A stretch of DNA of 15,236 nt from UBA11579 sp039714215 (GCA_039714215.1 JBDLJU010000053.1:1-15236); one strand, 5' to 3'. Counted from the stretch's first letter, positions 6,827 through 14,090 are shown. Notes: generated from the letters alone by a model not told the origin. Program-made: numbers and translations.

Positions 6827-7636
6827 ATGAAAAATAACAGAAGATGGTTCCTTGTTGTATTGATGCTGAGTCTGCTGCTGGCGGCCTGCGGTTCGAATAC
6901 CGCACCAGGTGATAATAACGGCGGTCAGGATAACGGCTTTAACTTTTCTGAGGAAGAGCTGGAGGAAAACCAGCCTGAAGAAGCGGGGATGGAGTTTGGT
7001 GAAAATGAAGAGGAAGACCCGGACGGTGATCCGGAGATTGACGACGAGCAGGATTTTCAGTTTGGTGAAGCCGACGATGCCTGCCTGGAGGGCACCTGGC
7101 TGTTGGATATCGAGACCTTTGGCAGGGGGTTGGAGCTGACGTTTAATGAAAAACTCACCAATGGCTCTTTTGAGGTCACCCCGGTGATGGGTGAACTGCG
7201 TTTTATCTTTGAAGGTGACTTTGTCGAAATGCGGACCGATCTGCCGCTGTTCTTCAAGATCGATTTCACCGCATCCGGAATGCTGCTTTCTGAGATGGAA
7301 ATTGAAGTAAGTGCAAGTGGTACTGCCCACTGGATTGCCGCAGATAGCCATATCATCTTTTATGGGCAGGATATCCATGCAGAGGGAAGCGGAGATTGGC
7401 AGAGCCAGCTGATTGGTGGGGCTGCCTCTTCGACAGGAAATTCAGGCGTGGTGTCTCTGGACCTTGAGATGAGCGATCTCTTCGTCAATTCAGATGTTAT
7501 CGATCTCAGTTCACTTGGGTTGGATGTCCCGATAGGTTTGGAGCATACGGCGCAGGTCTATGATTGTAAAGAGACCAAACTCGTGCTATTTACTGACACA
7601 GGCAACTATAATGACCAGTGGTTTACCAGGGAGTGA
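6827..7636 (+). CDS. Acidic lipoprotein of unknown function
   Basis: 269 residues, not assigned to a family. Residues 1-20 are a signal peptide (basic NNRRW, then a Leu/Val-rich core) ending in the lipobox LLAAC, so Cys21 would be lipid-anchored and the protein exported to the cell surface. Residues 22-85 are a low-complexity Gly/Asn then Glu/Asp-rich linker, probably disordered. Residues 86-257 look like an all-beta domain, opening with CLEGTW (86-91) and closing with YDCKETKLVLFTDTG (245-259); Cys86 and Cys247 could form a disulfide. The C-x-GTW opening recalls small lipocalin-like lipoprotein domains, but this is only a resemblance. The ATG at 6827 is chosen over the in-frame GTG at 6812 because GAGGAGA (6814-6820) is then a properly spaced ribosome binding site. 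It stands alone between two intergenic regions. Confidence 0.85.
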   Translation: MKNNRRWFLVVLMLSLLLAACGSNTAPGDNNGGQDNGFNFSEEELEENQPEEAGMEFGENEEEDPDGDPEIDDEQDFQFGEADDACLEGTWLLDIETFGRGLELTFNEKLTNGSFEVTPVMGELRFIFEGDFVEMRTDLPLFFKIDFTASGMLLSEMEIEVSASGTAHWIAADSHIIFYGQDIHAEGSGDWQSQLIGGAASSTGNSGVVSLDLEMSDLFVNSDVIDLSSLGLDVPIGLEHTAQVYDCKETKLVLFTDTGNYNDQWFTRE

Positions 7637-7711
7637 GCGGCATCATCCTCCCTCAACCTGAGCGATGATTCCCAACCGGGGCATACCGCTTTTCTTTTGC
7701 CATACTTAACC

Positions 7712-7735
7712 AGCCTGGATGACTTCATCCAGGCT
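7712..7735. terminator. Hairpin downstream of the lipoprotein gene, possible terminator
   Basis: AGCCTGGAT (7712-7720) and ATCCAGGCT (7727-7735) are exact inverted copies around a 6-nt centre. It begins about 75 nt after the lipoprotein stop. The downstream GAAGTTT is a poor U-tract, so termination is plausible but not shown. Confidence 0.45.
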
Positions 7736-7756
7736 GAAGTTTAGACGTCGATCAGC

Positions 7757-7784
7757 GCTGGAGGGGGATCGATCGCCCTCCAGC
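7757..7784. repeat. 28-nt near-perfect palindrome (hairpin)
   Basis: GCTGGAGGG (7757-7765) and CCCTCCAGC (7776-7784) pair exactly around a 10-nt centre that itself contains the palindrome GATCGATC. There is no U-run on either side. It forms a tandem pair with the hairpin 22 nt upstream; it may be an RNA 3'-end stabiliser or a repeat-family element. Confidence 0.6.
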
Positions 7785-7906
7785 CAGTGACTCCGGCGAA
7801 CGCCCCGCGCCCCAACTACCTGCTGTCGACTACCATCTGCCCTCCCTCACAGCCTGCGACCAGGCAGCCCGGCGATGAAAATCACAACCCGGCAAGCGTA
7901 TTGTTA

Positions 7907-7922
7907 TATAATGGTCATTATA
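7907..7922. promoter_or_regulatory. Small palindrome upstream of the PucR-type gene
   Basis: TATAATG (7907-7913) and CATTATA (7916-7922) are exact inverted copies around GT. Two TATAAT-like -10 sequences (7907-7912 and 7919-7924) overlap it, without a clear -35 partner. It lies 45 nt before the regulator start and could be an autoregulatory site or simply an AT-rich promoter core. Confidence 0.4.
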
Positions 7923-7967
7923 ATAGTCTGATATATTGCCCAAAGTAATCTTTAATCCAAAAAATAT

Positions 7968-9554
7968 ATGTTTAATTTACCTGCCACAAATCTCAATAAA
8001 TCCCTCCGCTCAGTCTTTCAGACCGAGGAGATCATTTGGTTATCAGATCACAATGACACTGATTTAATGATTCAATGGGTCAGCCTCGATATTGAGAATG
8101 TGCAGGCCGGTGATTTGCTCTTATTAGGTGGCAGCAAATTCGAAATGAAACAATTGGAACTTGCAGCTGAACAGGGGGTTGAAGCCGTTCTCATTATCGG
8201 TAAAAAACCAAACCTCAAGGCCATCAAGCCCCAATTGCCCACACTCCTGATCAATACTCCAAAAGATATTCATCTTGTCCAACGCGAATTGATTCAGTTC
8301 ATCACAAACGAGAAGGCGACCCAAAACGAACGCAAACTACAAATCCATGCTCACTTGACCAAACTCGCAGCTGACGGCGCAGAACTGGAAGGTCTGACCA
8401 AGGCGATATCCGAGATCACCAGGCACGGCGTATTGATTCAGGATAAACGACTGAATATCATCGCTGATTATCCTTCTGCTGACCTGGGGCTATTTTGGGC
8501 AGATATCACCGAACAACTCAGTGAGATTGTCAACCTCCCTGCCCCGCTGCAAGATCGGCATCAGGCAGGAGAACAAAACACCAAAATCGTTCAGAAAATT
8601 TCTGGGGGCATCTCACGCGTAGTTGTACCTATCACGGCAGGCAATGTTGCCAGAGGTTATTTATCCGTGATCGGGATGGAAGGCACACTCGACACTCTTG
8701 ATCACCTAGCGGCAGAAGAAGGCGCATTGATCTGCGCGATTGATATGTCGCGTGCCAAAGCTGTGCGCGAAACCGAGAAGAAATTACAAAGCGATCTACT
8801 CACCGCATTATTACAAGAAAACCTTTCACCGCGTGACGCAAAATTATGGGTAGACGCAATGGGTTTAGATCAAACGCAGTCTCATGCTGCTCTCCAATTC
8901 ACATGGACTTCACCAAACCCACCCTCCAGAAGGCGATTAGAAACCGTAATCAACGGTGAAGTTAATCGCATGGGAATTAAGGTGATCTTGAATCCCGCCG
9001 GTGAAGCTGTGATCTGCTTCTGTCAAGTTCCGCCAGAGAATAACGGTCATCAATTGGCACTGGAATTAGGGGAAAATGTACTCAAACAAACCTTGAGAGA
9101 ATATCCCAACGCGCTGGTGTCTTGTGGGGTTGGCTCCCCGACCGATAACCTTAACAAGTGGCATATCTCCTTTAGAGAAGCTGGCTTAGCCTTAGATATG
9201 GCCTCCCGCCTAGACGCAGACAAACCTCTCTATTACCCAGACCTATCCGTCCACCGCCTGTTGATGCTGTTAGAGGATAACCCTGAACTAAAAATATTCC
9301 AAGAAGATATCCTCGGATCATTACTGGCACAAGAGGGTAAAAACAAATTCATTGAAACGTTAGAGGCGTATTTTGAGCAGCAGGGGAATCTCTCTCAAAC
9401 AGCAGAAGTATTATATATTCACCGAAATACCATGACCTATCGCCTGGAGCGAATTGCTGAGATCACCGGGATGGACCTCAATAACCCCGATACTGCCTTG
9501 GCTATGCATTTGGCGCTAAAGATCCATCGGATGATGGATAAAAGTCCAAAATAA
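7968..9554 (+). CDS. PucR/CdaR-family transcriptional regulator
   Basis: 528 residues, full length for the family. Residues about 20-115 resemble the PucR N-terminal domain (IQWVSLDIENVQAGDLLLLGG at 35-55 with one position elided here for brevity, and an AEQGVEAVLI segment). Residues about 125-275 look like a GAF-type sensor, about 300-400 like the degenerate GGDEF-like domain of CdaR proteins, and 464-520 are the PucR C-terminal helix-turn-helix with NLSQTAEVLYIHRNT and TYRLERI (490-496). Members control purine, sugar-acid or amino-acid genes according to cytosolic ligands. No Shine-Dalgarno sequence precedes the ATG at 7968. It lies just upstream of the branched-chain amino acid operon on the same strand, and about 1.6 kb from the heterocycle cassette, so either could be a target; neither is shown. 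Confidence 0.88.
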   Translation: MFNLPATNLNKSLRSVFQTEEIIWLSDHNDTDLMIQWVSLDIENVQAGDLLLLGGSKFEMKQLELAAEQGVEAVLIIGKKPNLKAIKPQLPTLLINTPKDIHLVQRELIQFITNEKATQNERKLQIHAHLTKLAADGAELEGLTKAISEITRHGVLIQDKRLNIIADYPSADLGLFWADITEQLSEIVNLPAPLQDRHQAGEQNTKIVQKISGGISRVVVPITAGNVARGYLSVIGMEGTLDTLDHLAAEEGALICAIDMSRAKAVRETEKKLQSDLLTALLQENLSPRDAKLWVDAMGLDQTQSHAALQFTWTSPNPPSRRRLETVINGEVNRMGIKVILNPAGEAVICFCQVPPENNGHQLALELGENVLKQTLREYPNALVSCGVGSPTDNLNKWHISFREAGLALDMASRLDADKPLYYPDLSVHRLLMLLEDNPELKIFQEDILGSLLAQEGKNKFIETLEAYFEQQGNLSQTAEVLYIHRNTMTYRLERIAEITGMDLNNPDTALAMHLALKIHRMMDKSPK

Positions 9555-9573
9555 CACGGCAATTACCGAAACC

Positions 9574-9592
9574 ATTGTGCAACCTGCACAAT
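9574..9592. promoter_or_regulatory. Inverted repeat after the PucR-type gene, operator or terminator stem
   Basis: ATTGTGCA (9574-9581) and TGCACAAT (9585-9592) are exact inverted copies around ACC. It starts 20 nt after the regulator stop and lies about 33 nt upstream of the candidate -35 box of the ilv operon. The following TTTAATGG is a weak U-tract. It could end the regulator transcript or be a binding site acting on the ilv promoter. Confidence 0.5.
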
Positions 9593-9624
9593 TTAATGGA
9601 TTTCTTTTTCAGATACTTTGCCAA

Positions 9625-9653
9625 TAGACAAAAAGCCTTCCTTCTCTTAAACT
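9625..9653 (+). promoter_or_regulatory. Candidate promoter of the branched-chain amino acid operon
   Basis: TAGACA (9625-9630, five of six matches to TTGACA) and TAAACT (9648-9653, four of six to TATAAT) are separated by 17 nt. Transcription would start near 9660, giving a leader RNA that includes the 5' hairpin, leader peptide and attenuator. Confidence 0.5.
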
Positions 9654-9670
9654 ACAAATAATAAAGAAAG

Positions 9671-9706
9671 CAACCACAATCCAAAAACCTACACGGGCTG
9701 TGGTTG
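9671..9706 (+). other. 5' leader hairpin next to the leader-peptide ribosome binding site
   Basis: CAACCACA (9671-9678) pairs exactly with TGTGGTTG (9699-9706) across a 20-nt loop. The 3' arm runs directly into GAAGGA, the likely Shine-Dalgarno of the leader peptide. It may tune leader translation or protect the 5' end. Confidence 0.5.
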
Positions 9707-9726
9707 AAGGAAATATAAAAAATATA

Positions 9727-9843
9727 ATGTTTACAATCTATCTGTCTGTTATTGTTCTGTCGTTACTTTTGGTTCTTATTATTAAGAACTCTAATTACAC
9801 CTGGGCAGTCAGGCCGATCAGAAACAGAGAACGCTTGGACTAA
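9727..9843 (+). CDS. Branched-chain amino acid leader peptide (attenuator peptide)
   Basis: A 38-residue ORF ending in TAA at 9841-9843. Residues 4-19 contain 13 Ile, Leu or Val (sequence I-Y-L-S-V-I-V-L-S-L-L-L-V-L-I-I), then it turns polar and basic. This is the classic make-up of an ilv-type leader peptide: the ribosome stalls on these codons when charged Ile, Leu or Val tRNA is scarce. GAAGGA (9706-9711) is upstream but about 15 nt away, a loose spacing. A strong intrinsic terminator starts 18 nt after the stop codon and ilv genes follow, which fixes the role. The Leu codons are varied (CTG, TTA, CTT, TTG), so several tRNAs are sensed. A membrane micro-protein is the alternative reading of the hydrophobic stretch, but context makes it unlikely. 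Confidence 0.85.
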   Translation: MFTIYLSVIVLSLLLVLIIKNSNYTWAVRPIRNRERLD

Positions 9844-9872
9844 GAAATAGCTACTGAAACAAAAGGCTGCCC
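9803..9872 (+). promoter_or_regulatory. Antiterminator pairing of the ilv attenuator
   Basis: GGGCAGTC (9803-9810), inside the leader gene just after the control codons, can pair with GGCTGCCC (9865-9872), the 5' arm of the terminator, giving 8 pairs including one G-U. GGGCAG here is a direct copy of the terminator 3' arm (9878-9883). A ribosome stalled on the Ile/Leu/Val codons up to 9783 would leave it free, preventing termination. A further hairpin, GTTCTT (9772-9777) / AAGAAC (9784-9789), spans the last control codons. Confidence 0.65.
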
Positions 9873-9891
9873 GAACAGGGCAGCCTTTTTT
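9861..9891 (+). terminator. Intrinsic terminator (attenuator) ahead of the ilv genes
   Basis: AAAAGGCTGCCC (9861-9872) pairs with GGGCAGCCTTTT (9878-9889) around the loop GAACA, with six T residues at 9886-9891. This is a textbook factor-independent terminator placed between leader peptide and structural genes. Confidence 0.92.
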
Positions 9892-9920
9892 GTTATTTAT
9901 CTGAACAAGAGGAGCCCCAA

Positions 9921-10121
9921 ATGAAGACCAAAAAATCAGACCCCAAGGACAACCGAAAAAACTTCGCCCGAACGGAACAAGAAATTCCCCTGTTCCCATA
10001 CCGCCCGGTTAACATGGCCTCAGACGACCTGGAGCAAGCCCAGAACGATTTCGTGCAGCAAGCAGGGATGCCGTCAATGCCGCCGAATGCTGATCACGAA
10101 GATCAGCAAAAGTTAAAATAA
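9921..10121 (+). CDS. Small hydrophilic protein of unknown function between attenuator and ilvD
   Basis: 66 residues, family not recognised. Highly polar: Lys/Asp/Arg-rich residues 1-20, a proline-containing middle (IPLFPYRPVNM, 22-32), an acidic and Gln-rich remainder; no signal peptide or membrane segment. AGAGGAG (9908-9914) is a strong ribosome binding site 6 nt before the ATG, better than that of most genes here. The stop codon is 2 nt before the ilvD start, and ilvD has no Shine-Dalgarno of its own. A perfect hairpin (10088-10108) lies in its last codons. It may be a real small protein tied to branched-chain synthesis, or mainly a translated leader that couples ribosomes into ilvD. Dihydroxyacid dehydratase does not need such a subunit as far as I know. 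Confidence 0.65.
   Translation: MKTKKSDPKDNRKNFARTEQEIPLFPYRPVNMASDDLEQAQNDFVQQAGMPSMPPNADHEDQQKLK
10088..10108 (+). other. Hairpin just upstream of ilvD
   Basis: TGCTGATC (10088-10095) and GATCAGCA (10101-10108) are exact inverted copies around ACGAA. It ends 15 nt before the ilvD ATG, and ribosomes translating the 66-residue ORF must melt it. No U-run follows, so it is not an intrinsic terminator. Confidence 0.55.
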
Positions 10122-10123
10122 AT

Positions 10124-11788
10124 ATGCGTTCTGACACAATCAAAAAGGGCTACGAAAAAGCCCCTCATCGCGCCCTACTTAAAGCAACCGGCGTCACAGA
10201 CGATGATTTCGACAAACCGTTCATCGCGGTTGTTAACTCGTATATCGACATTATCCCCGGTCATGTACATTTGCAATCCTTTGGTAAATTAGTCAAAGAT
10301 ACCATTCGAGAAGCTGGGGGGGTGCCTTTTGAGTTCAACACCATCGGCGTGGATGATGGAATTGCAATGGGCCATGCTGGCATGAAATTCAGCCTGCCCT
10401 CCAGAGAATTGATTGCCGACAGTGTCGAAACAATGATCCAGGCCCATTGCTTCGACGGGATGATCTGCATTACCAATTGCGACAAAATTGTTCCAGGCAT
10501 GGTGATGGGGGCGCTACGAGTCAACATCCCAACTATCTTCGTTTCGGGTGGCCCAATGGAAGCGGGAAAAACCCCCGATGGAAAAATTGTAGACCTGATT
10601 TCAGTTTTCGAGGGAGTGGGAGCCTATCAAGCTGGAAAAATCGATGACAGCCAACTTAAAACCTTAGAAGATTATAGCTGTCCGACCTGTGGCTCTTGTG
10701 CGGGGTTATTCACCGCTAACTCAATGAATTGCCTGCTTGAAGTATTAGGCTTAGCCTTACCATACAATGGTTCAGCACTGGCTACTAGCCCTGAGCGCGT
10801 TGAACTGGTAAACCAGGCCGCTCAACAAATCATGGATCTGGTTGAGATAGACCTTAAACCCAAAGACATGGTAACCGAAAAAGCGATTGACGATGCTTTT
10901 GCCCTAGATATGGCAATGGGCGGCAGCACCAATACTGTCTTGCATACTCTTGCCTTCGCGCATGAAGCTGGAATTACCTATTCTTTAGACCGGATCAATC
11001 AGATTGCCAATCAAGTCCCTCACTTATGCAAAGTCAGCCCTTCTGGCAAATGGCACATGGAAGATGTCCACCAGGCCGGCGGTGTCCCGGCGATCTTGAA
11101 CGAGATCGCCCGCGGCGAAAAAGAGTTGCATCTTGACCGACCGACAGTCTCAGGTACTACACTCGGCCAATCCATCCAGGGAAAAACGATTACAAACTAT
11201 GAAGTAGTTAGGTCACTAGACAACCCACATACCCAAACGGGCGGACTGGCAATTCTATTTGGCAACCTGGCCCCAGATGGAGCGGTCATCAAATCAGGCG
11301 GGGTTGCCCCTACCATGCGCCAGCATACTGGCCCCGCTCGAATTTATGAAAGCCAGGACGAAGCAATTAAAGGCATTTTGAACCGTGAAGTCCAAGAGGG
11401 TGAAGTCGTCGTGATCAGGTATGAAGGCCCTCAAGGTGGGCCAGGCATGCAGGAAATGCTCTCCCCCACCTCTACGATCATGGGTATGGGGCTTGGTGAG
11501 AAAGTCGCCCTCATTACTGACGGTCGTTTCTCCGGTGGAACACGCGGCGCCTGCATCGGGCATGTCAGCCCCGAAGCTGCTGCCCATGGTCCGATCGCCG
11601 CGCTGGAAGCTGGCGATAAAATCGAGATCAATCTCGACAACAGGACCCTCAATGTCCAACTTAGCAGTGAAGAGATTCAGACACGATTAGAAAAACTCCC
11701 TGAATTCAAACCCAATACAGAAAGTTCCTGGTTGAAACGCTATTCCCGCATGGTGACCAGCGCGAACCAGGGCGCAGTACTTATATAA
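10124..11788 (+). CDS. ilvD: Dihydroxy-acid dehydratase
   Basis: 554 residues, standard length. Dehydrates 2,3-dihydroxy-isovalerate and 2,3-dihydroxy-3-methylvalerate to the keto acids before valine and isoleucine; cytosolic iron-sulfur enzyme. Signatures are NCDKIVPG (118-125), where Cys119 is a cluster ligand and Lys121 the lysine expected to be carbamylated for Mg binding, and CPTCGSCAGLFTANSMNCL (186-204) with candidate ligand Cys192. GGSTNT and SGG motifs of the family occur further on. The segment NSYIDIIPGHVHL (38-50) has Gly where [2Fe-2S]-type enzymes have a ligating Cys, as in the oxygen-sensitive E. coli-like [4Fe-4S] type, fitting an anaerobe. It starts 2 nt after the small ORF without its own Shine-Dalgarno, so translation is probably coupled. 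The Mo-independent attenuator upstream should control it. Confidence 0.97.
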   Translation: MRSDTIKKGYEKAPHRALLKATGVTDDDFDKPFIAVVNSYIDIIPGHVHLQSFGKLVKDTIREAGGVPFEFNTIGVDDGIAMGHAGMKFSLPSRELIADSVETMIQAHCFDGMICITNCDKIVPGMVMGALRVNIPTIFVSGGPMEAGKTPDGKIVDLISVFEGVGAYQAGKIDDSQLKTLEDYSCPTCGSCAGLFTANSMNCLLEVLGLALPYNGSALATSPERVELVNQAAQQIMDLVEIDLKPKDMVTEKAIDDAFALDMAMGGSTNTVLHTLAFAHEAGITYSLDRINQIANQVPHLCKVSPSGKWHMEDVHQAGGVPAILNEIARGEKELHLDRPTVSGTTLGQSIQGKTITNYEVVRSLDNPHTQTGGLAILFGNLAPDGAVIKSGGVAPTMRQHTGPARIYESQDEAIKGILNREVQEGEVVVIRYEGPQGGPGMQEMLSPTSTIMGMGLGEKVALITDGRFSGGTRGACIGHVSPEAAAHGPIAALEAGDKIEINLDNRTLNVQLSSEEIQTRLEKLPEFKPNTESSWLKRYSRMVTSANQGAVLI

Positions 11789-11821
11789 CTTGATATTCTC
11801 TTGACCAATTTGGAGCAGACC

Positions 11822-13522
11822 ATGAAATTATCCGGTGCAAAAATTGTAAATGAATGCTTAGTACGTGAAGGTGTAGAAGTCGTCTTTGGCTATCCTGGCG
11901 GTGCGATCATGCCCGTGCACGATGCCATGCTGGACTATCCCATCCACCATGTTCTCACTCGTCATGAACAAGGCGCGGTCTTTGCCGCAGATGGCTACGC
12001 TCGAGCTTCTGGTAAGGTCGGGGTCGCCATCGCTACCTCCGGGCCAGGAGCAACCAACCTGGTAACCGGGATTGCGACCGCAATGATGGATTCAGTTCCC
12101 CTTGTGTGTTTCACAGGGCAAGTCTCCGCCCATTTAATTGGTGGAGATGCCTTTCAAGAGACCGATGTAACCGGGATTACTCTCCCGATCACCAAACATA
12201 ATTACCTTGTGACCAGTGCGGATGAATTGACTGAAGTGATCCGTGAGGCTTTCTTCATCGCCCGCAGCGGGCGCCCCGGCCCAGTATTGATCGATATCTG
12301 TAAAAACGCCCAAATCGAAGAGGCCGAGTTCGAATACCCAGAAGAAATTTCGCTGCCGGGTTACAAGCCGCCCAAGCACGCCCCGGTCAAAGATCTAGAA
12401 AAAGCTGCCAAATTGATCGCCGAAGCAAAACGGCCTGTGATTTTAGCTGGACACGGTGTGCAAATGTCTGGCGCGATGGATGAACTCAGATTGTTCGCCG
12501 AGAAGACTCAAACCCCGGTCGCCATGACCCTATTGGGCCTGGGTTCGCTTCCCGCTTCTCACCCATACAGTTTGGGCATGATGGGCATGCACGGCGAGGC
12601 CTACTGTAACGAGGCTATTCAAAACGCCGATCTTTTGCTCGCGTTTGGGATGCGCTTCGATGACCGGGTGACCGGCCACCTGCGCACTTATGCCCCGCGT
12701 GCTCACAAAATTCATATCGAAATTGACCCAACCGAAATAGACAAGAACGTGAAAGTTGATGTGCCACTGGTTGGTGATCTAAAAACCATTCTCAACGATA
12801 TAACCCCAATGGTTGAACCAAACGACCACGAAGAATGGCTCGATCAGATCAAAACCTGGCGCGAAGAAACCGAAGCGCGTGACATTCTGTCATGGCCTGA
12901 TGAAGAAAAGCTCCATTCTGCCCATGTCATCCGAGATTTCTGGAAAAAAACCAGCGGTGATGCCATCGTCACAACTGGCGTTGGGCAGCACCAAATGTGG
13001 GCCGCCCAATACTACCAATTAGAACAACCTTACCGGTTGATCACTTCCGGGGGTGCAGGAACAATGGGCTTTGGCTTACCTTCTGCACTGGGCGCATGGT
13101 TTGCCCACCCCGACCGCGAAATTTGGACGGTGGAAGGTGACGGCAGTTTCCAGATGACGCTCAACGAATTGGCAACCGTTGTTCAAGAAGGTGCCAATAT
13201 CAAAATCTTGTTGATCAACAACAGCTTTTTGGGCATGGTACGGCAGTGGCAAGAATTTTTCTACGATAAACGCTACGCTGCCACCCAGATCACCGGCCCC
13301 GATTTCGTCAAAATTGGCGAAGCCTACGGCATCCCATCCAAACGAGTCACAAAACGAGAAGATGTGATGGACGCCATTACCTACGCTCAAGAAACTCCTG
13401 GACCAGTCCTGATCGAATATCAAGTAGAAAAAGAAGACTCCGTCTACCCGATGGTTCCCTCCGGAGCGGCATTAGATGAAATGATGCGCCGCCCAATTAC
13501 ACGTAAGAAAGTAGGAGAATAA
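11822..13522 (+). CDS. ilvB: Acetolactate synthase, large (catalytic) subunit
   Basis: 566 residues from the ATG at 11822, the usual size. Thiamine-diphosphate and FAD enzyme joining two pyruvates, or pyruvate and 2-oxobutyrate, in the first common step to valine, leucine and isoleucine. FGYPGGAIMP (22-31) and RHEQGA with the catalytic Glu49 mark the N-terminal TPP domain; the central domain has FDDRVTG; the TPP/Mg motif runs from GDG (439-441) to Asn466-Asn467, followed by GMVRQWQEFF, typical of anabolic rather than catabolic synthases. An in-frame TTG at 11801 gives seven more residues, but GGAG (11812-11815) sits 6 nt before the ATG, so the ATG is preferred. Lies 33 nt after ilvD and 1 nt before ilvN. 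Confidence 0.97.
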   Translation: MKLSGAKIVNECLVREGVEVVFGYPGGAIMPVHDAMLDYPIHHVLTRHEQGAVFAADGYARASGKVGVAIATSGPGATNLVTGIATAMMDSVPLVCFTGQVSAHLIGGDAFQETDVTGITLPITKHNYLVTSADELTEVIREAFFIARSGRPGPVLIDICKNAQIEEAEFEYPEEISLPGYKPPKHAPVKDLEKAAKLIAEAKRPVILAGHGVQMSGAMDELRLFAEKTQTPVAMTLLGLGSLPASHPYSLGMMGMHGEAYCNEAIQNADLLLAFGMRFDDRVTGHLRTYAPRAHKIHIEIDPTEIDKNVKVDVPLVGDLKTILNDITPMVEPNDHEEWLDQIKTWREETEARDILSWPDEEKLHSAHVIRDFWKKTSGDAIVTTGVGQHQMWAAQYYQLEQPYRLITSGGAGTMGFGLPSALGAWFAHPDREIWTVEGDGSFQMTLNELATVVQEGANIKILLINNSFLGMVRQWQEFFYDKRYAATQITGPDFVKIGEAYGIPSKRVTKREDVMDAITYAQETPGPVLIEYQVEKEDSVYPMVPSGAALDEMMRRPITRKKVGE

Positions 13523-13523
13523 T

Positions 13524-14090
13524 ATGCAGCACACACTAATCGCAAAAGTTGAAAACAAACCTGGGGTGCTCAACCGCGTCGCCTCATTATTCAGACGGCG
13601 AAACTTCAACATCGAATCACTCAATGTCGGCCATACTGAAAACCCAAATGTATCGCGCATGACCATTGTGGTGGACAAACCTGATTTGGATGCCCGCAAG
13701 GTAGAAGCCAACCTCTATAAACTGGTTAATGTTCTGGATGTGCTAGATGTGACCAACCAACCTACAGTCACCCGTGACCTGGCTTTGATAAAAGTGGCTG
13801 CAGAACCCGAAAAAAGAGCAGAGGTTGCCAACCTTGCCAATATCTTTCGAGCCCACATCGTAGATGTCGCTCCTGACTCGATTATCGTTGAAATTACCGG
13901 CACTGAAGATAAAATTGAAGGTTTAGTTGAACTGCTCCGACCAATTGGCATCACTGAAATGGTGCGCACAGGTCAGGTCGCAATGCTGCGCGGTGATGAG
14001 CCAGGCATTCGATATACTCCTGGTGCAAACGGGCACCCCCCCTCCCCAAATGGACACAAAAATATTTCTGATAAAGGAAAGGCTCAATAA
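13524..14090 (+). CDS. ilvN: Acetolactate synthase, small (regulatory) subunit
   Basis: 188 residues. Binds the large subunit, raises its activity and mediates valine feedback. Residues 3-75 form the ACT domain, 76-157 the C-terminal small-subunit domain. NKPGVLNRVASLF and NFNIESL hold Asn11, Gly14 and Asn29, the same numbers as the valine-site residues of E. coli IlvH, so valine inhibition is likely retained. Residues about 160-188 are a hydrophilic tail (Gly/Asn/Pro/Lys-rich) beyond the usual end of the family. AGGAG (13513-13517) overlaps the end of ilvB; the genes are 1 nt apart, suiting balanced synthesis of the two subunits. Confidence 0.97.
   Translation: MQHTLIAKVENKPGVLNRVASLFRRRNFNIESLNVGHTENPNVSRMTIVVDKPDLDARKVEANLYKLVNVLDVLDVTNQPTVTRDLALIKVAAEPEKRAEVANLANIFRAHIVDVAPDSIIVEITGTEDKIEGLVELLRPIGITEMVRTGQVAMLRGDEPGIRYTPGANGHPPSPNGHKNISDKGKAQ

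Larger units (their letters stand above)
7637..7967. other. Non-coding interval between lipoprotein and PucR-type regulator genes
   Basis: 331 bases without a supported gene. It contains two strong hairpins (7712-7735 and 7757-7784), a pyrimidine-rich run near 7688-7698 that might belong to a weak terminator, a GC-rich middle, and an AT-rich end with a small palindrome (7907-7922) ahead of the regulator gene. Confidence 0.6.

Noticed and set aside
9655..9920. T-box riboswitch ahead of the ilv genes
   Set aside because: No T-box consensus or specifier-loop arrangement is visible; the Ile/Leu/Val-rich leader ORF explains the terminator.
11801..11821. TTG start for ilvB
   Set aside because: The ATG at 11822 has a well-spaced GGAG and matches the usual N-terminus of the family.
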